This document shows, in pieces, positions 56,876 through 64,000 of a stretch of 64,000 nucleotides of DNA. The notes under the pieces were generated by a model, which did not search any database, was not told where the DNA came from, and was given only the letters and a program-made list of their open reading frames with translations. This DNA comes from Brasenia schreberi (Eukaryota; Streptophyta; Magnoliopsida; Nymphaeales; Cabombaceae). The translations under genes and the position numbers were made by a program. Numbering within the stretch: the first letter of the stretch is position 1; each line of letters starts with the position of its first letter. The stretch is taken from positions 2,416,501 through 2,480,500 of the forward strand of contig JAYKKT010000037.1 in assembly GCA_036023115.1 (NCBI GenBank), written 5' to 3'.

Positions 56876-56890
56876 ATCAAGACCCCTCTT
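56876..56890 (+). CDS. RSMI: RsmI exon remainder after hAT 2
   Basis: ATCAAGACCCCTCTT encodes I-K-T-P-L and is followed by the donor GTAAGG. Joined to 49869 and to the exon at 57306 it restores the family order N-I-K-T-P-L-L-S-Y-H-K-F. Confidence 0.9.
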
Positions 56891-57305
56891 GTAAGGTTTC
56901 TTCTTATTTTTCCTATGTTCCCAACACTATTTTAATATGACAAGAAAGGACAGATTTTTTAAGAAGATTCACTGGAGACATCTACACATTTTACTGTGGC
57001 ATGTTCAAGTCAACTAACGTACTTCCTTAGAATGTAAGGAAAAAGATTTTTTCTTGAAGAAGATTATGCAGCGAGTGCTTTGCCTGAGCTACTAACGTTT
57101 AATTATTTCACCACTATACAAACTGCCATTTAGCCCTCTAACAAAGCATTATCTTGGTACTCTTTGACTACCTAGGTTAAAAGCCTTTTAGTGCCGCATA
57201 AGTGACAGAAAACATCCAGGTGTAGTCAATTCCCACATGTTTCAGAACACTTCAAAAAAATTCCTTGTTCTCTTGTTGTTGCTGAACTTTCTGTTCTATT
57301 GGCAG

Positions 57306-57431
57306 CTTAGTTATCACAAATTCAATGAATCTCAACGTGGAGCTACTATCCTGCAAAAACTTCAGCAAGGGGAGATTGTTGCATTAATTAGTGATGCAGG
57401 GACACCAGGCATAAGTGACCCTGGGGAGCAA
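57306..57431 (+). CDS. RSMI: RsmI exon with SYHKFNE and SDAGTPGISDPG
   Basis: The acceptor is TTGGCAG. The exon encodes LSYHKFNESQRGATILQKLQ and IVALISDAGTPGISDPGEQ, the family's cofactor-binding signature. The donor is either GTTGCA at 57432 (keeps phase 0 with the next exon) or GTACTG at 57439 (out of phase). The first is weak as a splice site. Confidence 0.88.
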
Positions 57432-58023
57432 GTTGCAAGTACTGTCTGTCACACCACTCTGATATGTGGGTCTGATTGGATGTAATGTCTATACACTTCA
57501 TACCATAACATGTTTCCAAATTGAAGCATTACATGTCAATAGGTTTCTGGAAAACAATTGTGCTTTGGTGTAGCAGCACTTGAAGATAGACCACTTTTGC
57601 GCCTAATAAAAGGAGCATAGCAGGACAGCCTTCAGAAACCTACAAGGTTGTTCTGTTAAGTGGTAAACTCAAACTAAAAATGTGTTGAAGACAGCAAGTG
57701 ATGATCATTCACGAAAAAATGGGTATTTTAGGCGGCACCAATTATGTTTTTCAGCCATTGTAGCGGTCTGGTAATAGTGGTCCAGTCAGGTTTTTCCACC
57801 AAATGTCTTCCACAATTTACCTTCTGCTTCATTAGGTATTCGTTACAATTTGCCAACTGTTTCTTTGAAGATCTTTTAGGAACAGGGTGCCATTTTTTGG
57901 CTTTATTGTTACCTGAGAATGTTGCTGTACAAAATAGAGAAGTAATGTTGGTTTCGTTTTCTCAAGCTCTCTCTTCTTGTCTGTTCTGTTAACTTTTGTG
58001 CTACTATCAAAATGTTCATGCAG

Positions 58024-58132
58024 ACAAAGTTATGTGTGCATAACAGGATTCCTGTCTTTCCTGTTCCTGGGCCATGTGCTGTGATAGCTGCTCTTTCTGC
58101 CACTGGCCTGCGTACGGATGAATTCACATTTG
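58024..58132 (+). CDS. RSMI: RsmI exon with the PVPGPCAVIAALSATGL block
   Basis: The acceptor is CATGCAG. It encodes IPVFPVPGPCAVIAALSATG and ends F-T-F, donor GGTAATA with the GT at 58133. The P-G-P-C/S-A motif is part of the methylase active-site cleft. Confidence 0.88.
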
Positions 58133-58532
58133 GTAATAGCTTTGAGCATATGTCTTGCTGTTAATTATGTGTCAAGATTTTTTATCGAGAATTTTTTGAA
58201 ACAACCTTCCTAACTAATCAGCTACGTCCACATAGCTTCTTTTGTCTAAAATCTTTTTCAAGTCCTTCACGATATAAATTGAGCAATGTGAGCATTTTAG
58301 CATTCCTTTGTTAAGAAAGGATGGATTGAGTAATTTAAGACCAAGCGGACCTCTAAAATATCACATGTAAAAGCCATCATATAACCGCTGAATCATTGCT
58401 CACAGTTGTTAGTAAATAGCTGACATTTTTCCTGTAAATATTCTACTTTTAGATGTTCTTTCAGCTACAAAAGAAGCATTCCTTCTTCAAGCATTCAATT
58501 AAAAATTTGTTTATGCTCATATTATGAATTCA

Positions 58533-58588
58533 TGTAGCCGACCCCGTCTAGTATGGGAGAAGGCTTAGTTGTTGTTTGTTGTTGTTGT
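58533..58588 (+). mobile_element. 56-bp RTE LINE tail with target duplication
   Basis: TGTAGCCGACCCCGTCTAG to the GTT tail, flanked by identical 19-bp copies TGCTCATATTATGAATTCA (58514-58532 and 58589-58607). It lies in an RsmI intron. Confidence 0.93.
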
Positions 58589-58806
58589 TGCTCATATTAT
58601 GAATTCAAGTATTTTTGCATAATCAACCAAACTAGTGCACACTTGGTTCAGTGAGTAAGTATAGAGATATACTGGGCACTGTGGTTGAGAAAAGAATATC
58701 TTTGAAATATGTACACAAGCAGGCAAAAATTGAACTTTATAAATTATCTTATAGCAGGTGTCCTTTTATAAATTTGCTTGTTTTATGAGCCCCTTATCAA
58801 CTGTTA

Positions 58807-59062
58807 GCAACAACAACGAAGCCTTTTCCCATACTAGATGGGATCGGCTACATGGATTCTTTGTTTATATAGAGCTTGATCCTATACCACGCTAAGAGTT
58901 AACTCAATAAAAGCTCGATCAATTCTTTATTGTTTCCTTCCATACTTTTGTTGCCTTCGTCTTCCTTCTTTAATATTTTCACTGTCCAGTTTTTCACACC
59001 TTCTTACCGGAGGTTCTTTGGTTTTCTTTCCACATTTCCAAACCATCTTAAACTATTTTTCT
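58807..59062 (-). mobile_element. RTE LINE 3' fragment in an RsmI intron
   Basis: Minus-strand tail AACAACAACGAAGCC, then C-terminal LINE domain sequence to about 59060 (CCAAACCATCTTAAAC is the reverse of RLRWFG). TATCAACTGTT before and AATCAACTTG after may be a degraded duplication. Confidence 0.82.
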
Positions 59063-59202
59063 CAAAATCAACTTGTATCTTAGTCTTTTTTCTCTCTGTA
59101 TCAAATGCTTACAGAATAAAAGTAATAGCTTAGAATATTAAGACAGGCTATTATTTCTACTTATGCACCTTCCTTTAGTCTCAATTCAGTTATTATGTGC
59201 TG

Positions 59203-59347
59203 TGAGTTTTCTTTCCAAGCATGCTGGAACAAGAAGACAAAGACTGCTGCTTTCTTCAAATGAAGCTGCAACCCAGATTTTCTATGTCCCTCCACACAAG
59301 CTCCAGATTTTTCTTGAGGAAGCTGCTGAGACATTTGGTAATTCAAG
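59203..59347 (+). CDS. RSMI: RsmI exon with FLSKHAGTRRQRL and SNEAATQIFYVPPHK
   Basis: It encodes FLSKHAGTRRQRLLLSSNEA and T-Q-I-F-Y-V-P-P-H-K, ending N-S-R with a good donor GTAGGT. In the phase required by the previous exon, the acceptor should be at 59201-59202, but the bases are CTG instead of CAG. The other nearby AGs give the wrong frame. Confidence 0.85.
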
Positions 59348-59669
59348 GTAGGTGGCGGAAGGATTCTCCCTTCTTAGTTGACCAAAGTTTGATGGCAGGG
59401 TCCATGCTTGCATACGTTGCAAAGCTTAATAGCTAACCAGCACTAAAGCAACGTGGCTACTAACAAGTAAAGATAGATTTTCTGTGACCTTTTTATTGAC
59501 AGGTGACTGTTGCGCACCTAATAGTTCCTGTTTTTTCATGTCATACTTCTAATGGGAAAGTTATGAGTCAAAGGCTTGTATTTTGGCTCATTGTCAACTA
59601 TAACTGGAAAACATTGATAGGTTTTTCCCTTTATTTTGCTAATTGATGGTTATTTTCTGGATTATTTAG

Positions 59670-59730
59670 GAAATGTGTTATTGCACGAGAGATGACAAAA
59701 ATTCATGAGGAGGCGAGTCTTCTTGGTCAA
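59670..59730 (+). CDS. RSMI: RsmI exon with CVIAREMTKIHEE
   Basis: ATTTAG acceptor, K-C-V-I-A-R-E-M-T-K-I-H-E-E, donor GTAAAA at 59731. The following family block (A-K-E-V and the C-terminal helix domain) is not found in the window. Confidence 0.85.
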
Positions 59731-60059
59731 GTAAAACTTGCCATTCATGAACATTACTATCTAGCACTAAAATGATTCAATATATCCTAACAAATTTATG
59801 CAGCATTGTTCAAATTTATCTTTGTTATTGTTGTTTGTGAGCATTTCCTCTTTCAAGGGTGTAGTTGTTCCTGTACCAATCATTTATCGGTTCTCACTAG
59901 TCTTTCAAACCATTATATAGTATAAAAAGGTAAAATCTAAAAGTTACTAGTCTTTTGAACTAGACAATCATATTTTTCAATTTAAGAACCAATGGCTCTT
60001 AATTTATGTTGATCCATTTTGCACTTCTTATTTTATGAATCTCATAACCAGCTGGGGAA

Positions 60060-60705
60060 TGTTGAGATAGGACCTAGATTAGTCGTAGTTAAAGTAATTT
60101 AAGTTCATAGTTAAAGTGTGGTGTAATTTTCTGCTTTTAAAGGTACTTTATTAGAAGTTATTAGGGGTATAACAATCTTTTGAGTTATATGTTGTATATT
60201 AACCTAATGGGTAGCCACCCATTAGAAGTAGATGAAAATAAACAGAGAGAAAGGGAGACAACTGCCATTCTAGAAAAGGGACTACACCTTCAATCTCCTT
60301 TCTAAAATTGTTGTTGTATCGATTCTTTATAGTTCATCAAATATTCAACATGGTATTAGAGCGGAGCCTTGATTTCTAGGTCGTGGGAAGCGCACGAGTC
60401 TGGGAAAAGATTTTCTTTTTTGTTACGATTTGGTATAAACCTTAATCGGTGAAACAAAAGTGAGAAAATTCCCTACAAATCAATACTTTGGACAGGATTT
60501 GGCACTTCTATCATCATCCTTTGAAAAAGTGAAGCACATTGCACATATCTCGAGGTAGATATAGTTGTTGCATGCATCTCGAGGCAGTCAACAACAAAAT
60601 TATGGTAATCCTAGTCATTACTCGAAAGAAAAATATGGTAACAACAAAATAAATTTAGTACAAATTACTTTCATTAAATTTGATGGAAAGAATTACAAAG
60701 CATAG
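60060..60705 (+). mobile_element. copia element 3: 5' LTR, primer site and start of gag only
   Basis: LTR 60060-60350 (TGTTGAGATAGG to ATTCAACA), primer site TGGTATTAGAGC at 60351. A short gag start near 60650-60700 reads I-K-F-D-G-K-N-Y-K-A, then the similarity ends. The rest of the element is missing. It lies downstream of the last recognised RsmI exon, where the gene's 3' end should be. Confidence 0.8.
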
Positions 60706-62548
60706 TCTAGGGCATCAGCCCCTAGGTATTCAAAATATGGTACTATTTAGGGTCAGGGGAAAAGTCTTGGTTCAGAGTAGTGCGGCTGGATGTGGTGCTT
60801 ACCAGGCAGCACGAGCTTCAGGATTCAGATGCAGCCCCCTGATCACGCAGTTGACATGGCTGCGTTCTGTGTGCACCCTCTTCTTGATGCACACCACTTA
60901 TTTACTTTCCTCATTTTCCTTTTTCTGGTGGTGGAATAGAGGAGTCATCCCTTAGCGGACGGACTCAGTAACATGGACTCCCATTAAATCATGTGGCAGT
61001 AGGCGTACCATTTATTTACTTGAGACTCGCATTCTTTTGAAAAAGCTAGGTCAGGTGGGACTCGCCTCCGCTAATCGCTCACTTCAGTCAACATCACTTC
61101 TTTGTCGAAACAACTCTGGCATAAAAGACAATGCGATAAGAAACAGTCCAAAATTCGCCATGTCAAATAAGAAACGGCTCCTTTTTCTTATCAAATTGAC
61201 GGCAAAACTTTTGGATTTTTTTCTTTACGTGTGTTCATGTATATTTATATATATAAATATAAATTATACTCATATTTTTTCAAACATGAGTAACTTTCAA
61301 AATGATGAAAAACAATCTTATTGCACTTATACCATAAAAAATAACTGTTGATCTGATCAAAAATTGAGACTGATAAATGAACAGTGCAGCTCATAGTTTT
61401 ACTTGTTCCGCTCCCTGGATCATTCTCGTCCGTTAAATAAAAAAGACTTGAACATGCAGTACCCTGAGTGTCAGGTCAACGTCAAGGAGCTTTCATGCCC
61501 TTGCCCTGGTAGGGAGTTTGACTCCCAGGGTCCATATCCGTGTGTATTTTATTGCTTCGGTTTGAAGTATTCTTTCTCTCTTTCAGAAAAACCCTCAAGT
61601 TTCTATTCCAATAAATGCACGGAATGGCCAAAGAATAACAACGGAGAAGGAGAAAGGGATCGAGAAATCTCTCTCAACAGAGGAGAGGCTGTTCGTGAAA
61701 ACATGGTAGAACATAGGCTGTTGACTAAAGGTTAGATCTTGTTTAGAATAAGTATAACGATTCTCACACAAAAGGGAGTTAGAACACATTGGAAAGGGCA
61801 ATCAGATTGAGCGGTCACGTAGCAAAAAGATCTACGGCACAACAACAAAAGCTTCTTTGCTGAATCCTATTCATCCAATGGTCAAACAAGTGCTAAGTGT
61901 CAACGGATAATTTAAATGGTTTTACACCAATGAAGTCCATTAAGGGTCAATCACTAGTTGAATTATTCCCCTTCTGGACGGCTGGTTTCCGGTTCATAAT
62001 AGGATTTAAACACAGATACAAGTGCAAACCATATGAAGCAGTTCAAGTAAGGCAGCCCGCTCCCCAGAAACATTTCCGGCTATGATCATTTAACTAAGAC
62101 AATAGTGAGAAAAAAGGGATTTTGTTTCAAAACATTTTCTTTTACTTGAAAGGCATTTTGGTCACAAAGGCCAACTTCTAAACCAGATGGTGCTACTTAG
62201 ATGCAAATGCAGTGGCACTAAAACCCTGGACTTGAGAACCAAACCACACTAGGGTGGTGAGACTTAGTGGCACGCAGCAGCACTAAAACCGTGGACTTAC
62301 AATCCACACTACGAGCACCTTCATATCACATAACAAGAAGAAAACAAAGCATGGGAAGATATTAGAAAGAAGGCATGATTACTGCAGTTTCTTACTGAGG
62401 CATCTAATAGTCCAGTATAAAACCAATAGAGATCGTAGAAAAACTCAAACACAAAATTATATCCTAAGAATAGAGTCTTTGTGAGGCATCAAAATCAGGA
62501 CATCAACAACAAATGTTGGAAGCAAGACAATTCAAGACACAAGGTGGA
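60706..62548. other. Spacer between the copia remnant and RPL21
   Basis: Several short open frames but none recognised. The last ~150 bases before 62549 are the 3' UTR side of RPL21. No RsmI exon could be found here. Confidence 0.45.
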
Positions 62549-62806
62549 TTAATAACCACCTTTGAGATCATTGACAACATCATACGGGATGGGTGTTACA
62601 GTTTCTAAAGTTGCACCTTCCACCATGAAACCAGGTTTTGGACCCTCAGGCTGTCGTTTAGTGCTGATTTTCTCACCACGTGCTTTTGCCTCTGCCTTCA
62701 ACCTTTCATTCTCAATTTTCCTGCGCAGAAAATCTTCTCGGCATCGTGATGGTTGAACGTGCTCCACACGAACGTGGATCCTCTTTCTTATAATCCTATT
62801 TCCAAC
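62549..62806 (-). CDS. RPL21: Ribosomal protein L21 (eL21), last exon
   Basis: Minus strand, 258 bp: it starts V-G-N-R-I-I-R-K-R after a TAG acceptor, then [20 protein letters not shown], and [20 protein letters not shown], ending [16 protein letters not shown] and a stop. This is the C-terminal half of the plant 60S protein eL21, without any stop or frameshift. The upstream exons (MPAGHG-type start) are not in the window, so the intron is longer than about 1.2 kb. This is the only undamaged host coding exon set here. Confidence 0.93.
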   Translation of the reverse strand, partial: VGNRIIRKRIHVRVEHVQPSRCREDFLRRKIENERLKAEAKARGEKISTKRQPEGPKPGFMVEGATLETVTPIPYDVVNDLKGGY

Positions 62807-63357
62807 CTACTCACCAAGATACAAATGTTAAACAGGCCAACTTCCATCCTCACACCATCATCTTCTCCAAGGTCCATAAAAGTTAAATGACCATAAGACA
62901 AATGTCAGATTTCCAGAGGCAAGTAGAATGTAGCATCCCTCGTAAGAGGAAAAAGCGCATTCAATTCTCAGTATGAGATCATATGATCCTAATAACTCCA
63001 GGAACTTAATTCTTTGTCCATAAACATGCACATTATCATAAATAAAGTCTCAAGTTTGTGTCTATTCATACATGTTTCAGTCATTGGCCAAGGATAATGC
63101 TTCTAACGAATCAAGACCAAATACAGGACTTAGTATGCACAAAATTCATGCCAGAATGTCATTTGACCAGTTGCACTCATAGCGGCGATGGATGTGTCAC
63201 ATTCAGGTTGGGTTTGGTCATTTCAGTGAGATCCAACATTGCGATGTGAACTCTCCCATCAAATTATTCGGAGAATAGTTTCAATTTGGTCCATAGTTCA
63301 GGCAACACAAGCAGCGAAACCATGTGCATATACCAGACCTTGTAATTGTTATGAAGA
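62807..63357 (-). other. RPL21 intron
   Basis: Continues to the window edge. No exon seen. It contains two short LINE tails and a hAT-like remnant to the right. Confidence 0.6.
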
Positions 63358-63373
63358 AACTCTTTTAATGCAA

Positions 63374-63444
63374 CAACAACAACTAAGCCTTTTCCATACT
63401 AGACGAGGTCGACTCCATGGATTCTTTGTTTCCACAGAGCAAGG
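63374..63444 (-). mobile_element. 71-bp RTE LINE tail with target duplication
   Basis: CAACAACAACTAAGCC to TTTCCACAGAGCAAGG, flanked by identical 16-bp copies AACTCTTTTAATGCAA (63358-63373 and 63445-63460). Confidence 0.92.
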
Positions 63445-63599
63445 AACTCTTTTAATGCAATAAAGAATTATCTAAGAAGCTACGTTAACAGTGCCAGTGA
63501 GCAACATGATAATATTTGGAAATCATGGGTGCAAGGGAAAGGAAACGGCTACATAAGTATAATTTATATATCATATATCTAATTGACAACTATCAAATA

Positions 63600-63642
63600 C
63601 AACAACAACTAAGCCTTTTCCCATACTAGATGGGGTCGGCTA
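63600..63642 (-). mobile_element. 43-bp RTE LINE tail with target duplication
   Basis: The shortest copy, CAACAACAACTAAG to GGGGTCGGCTA, between identical 20-bp copies TAATTGACAACTATCAAATA (63580-63599 and 63643-63662). Confidence 0.93.
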
Positions 63643-63799
63643 TAATTGACAACTATCAAATAAATCAGAAAAAATTAATATGTAATAATCCAGATTACTG
63701 TTTTCACGAGTTAATTTGTTAGTAAAGTGACGACCAATCATTACTCATGTCGAGTGATAGTAATGCCGTGGTAAAAAAATATTTACAATAAATAGTGCT

Positions 63800-63885
63800 G
63801 AACATGGGAGGAGTTCAAGTGCCAGGTATGGGAGTGTGTTTGACATGGTCGCAGCACCCCAGCAGAAGTGTCCATGTGACATAAC
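63800..63885. mobile_element. Remnant of the small hAT-like element family
   Basis: GCACCCCAGCAGAAGTGTCC and ATGTGACATAAC resemble the right end of the element at 9574-10298 (CCACCCCTTAGAAGTGTCTA, TGTGACTTAG). The left end was not located. Confidence 0.4.
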
Positions 63886-64000
63886 TAAGAATGGATACTA
63901 ACAAAATTTTATCAAAATATTACTGAAAGTGACACATACATATTACATGTATGTGGCATACAAGGATATGAACCACACGTACTAAATGCTTATGGACAAT

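Larger units (their letters stand above)
46198..59730 (+). pseudogene. RSMI: RsmI-type 16S rRNA (cytidine-2'-O)-methyltransferase gene, disrupted
   Basis: Tetrapyrrole-methylase family; RsmI methylates the ribose of C1402 in 16S rRNA using S-adenosylmethionine, and plant homologues are likely organellar. Exons with clear homology: 48752-48809 (GLYLVATPIGNLEDITL), 49788-49869 plus 56876-56890 (LRVLKSANLILSEDTRHSGK, then IKTPL), 57306-57431 (LSYHKFNESQRG, ALISDAGTPGISDPG), 58024-58132 (IPVFPVPGPCAVIAALSATG), 59203-59347 (FLSKHAGTRRQRLLLSSNEA), 59670-59730 (KCVIAREMTKIHEE). A hAT element splits the second of these, one splice acceptor is lost, and the C-terminal exons are not found before the L21 gene. 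A first exon at 46198-46407 (Ser/Arg-rich, transit-peptide-like) is tentative. Confidence 0.88.

Noticed and set aside
59731..62548. C-terminal exons of RsmI
   Set aside because: Looked for the expected A-K-E-V and C-terminal domain patterns in all frames by eye and found none; an LTR element start occupies part of the space.

Overview
This window is nuclear DNA of a flowering plant. Plant features include Ty1/copia elements primed by initiator tRNA-Met, MULE/FAR1-type transposase with plant mobile domain (PMD) sequences, RTE-type LINEs, PPR-DYW and shaggy/GSK3 gene fragments, and plant-type ribosomal protein and UBC genes with introns. I cannot name the species. Almost nothing is an intact gene. 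Most of the window is layered, decayed transposable elements around four host-gene loci.

Layout. 1-7.1 kb: the 3' half of an RTE LINE, then a complete but dead copia element (LTRs 1673-1970 and 6498-6774, target duplication TGTCT). 7.1-16.6 kb: a rearranged LINE split by a hAT transposon, which itself carries a small hAT-like element (9574-10298) and a 4.5-kb gene-capturing LTR element (10338-14845). 16.6-22.7 kb: a second copia element carrying a putative solo LTR and two nested LINEs. 22.85-23.5 kb: three orphan exons of ribosomal protein L17. 24.6-32.5 kb: sparse DNA with LINE tails, an 18-bp perfect hairpin and a decayed MULE transposase (minus strand) next to a possible PMD gene. 33.3-35.2 kb: a UBE2W-type ubiquitin-conjugating enzyme gene lacking the exon(s) for the first half of the E2 fold. 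36.3-40.2 kb: a tRNA-like SINE and a full-length 3.2-kb RTE LINE. 42.8-45.4 kb: a second MULE-OTU / PMD pair. 46-60 kb: an RsmI-type rRNA methyltransferase gene whose third recognised exon is split by a 7-kb hAT transposon (49870-56867, 8-bp target duplication). That hAT in turn contains a second gene-capturing LTR element (53331-56267, minus). 60-60.7 kb: a copia 5' LTR. 62.5-62.8 kb: the last exon of ribosomal protein L21 (minus).

How the parts relate. Two hAT copies belong to one family, and each was hit by a member of the same non-autonomous LTR family. That family carries sense-oriented fragments of host genes: PPR-DYW and histone H2A in one copy, and RPS15a, GSK3 kinase and PRMT5 in the other. 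Thirteen pieces of one RTE LINE family are scattered through the window. Five of them are only 43-80 bp long and have clear 13-20 bp target duplications. The RsmI and L17 loci show splice-site or exon damage, and the E2 locus lacks core exons. Only the L21 exon looks undamaged. The least familiar structures are the gene-capturing LTR family and the twice-seen convergent pairing of a PMD gene with a MULE/OTU gene.
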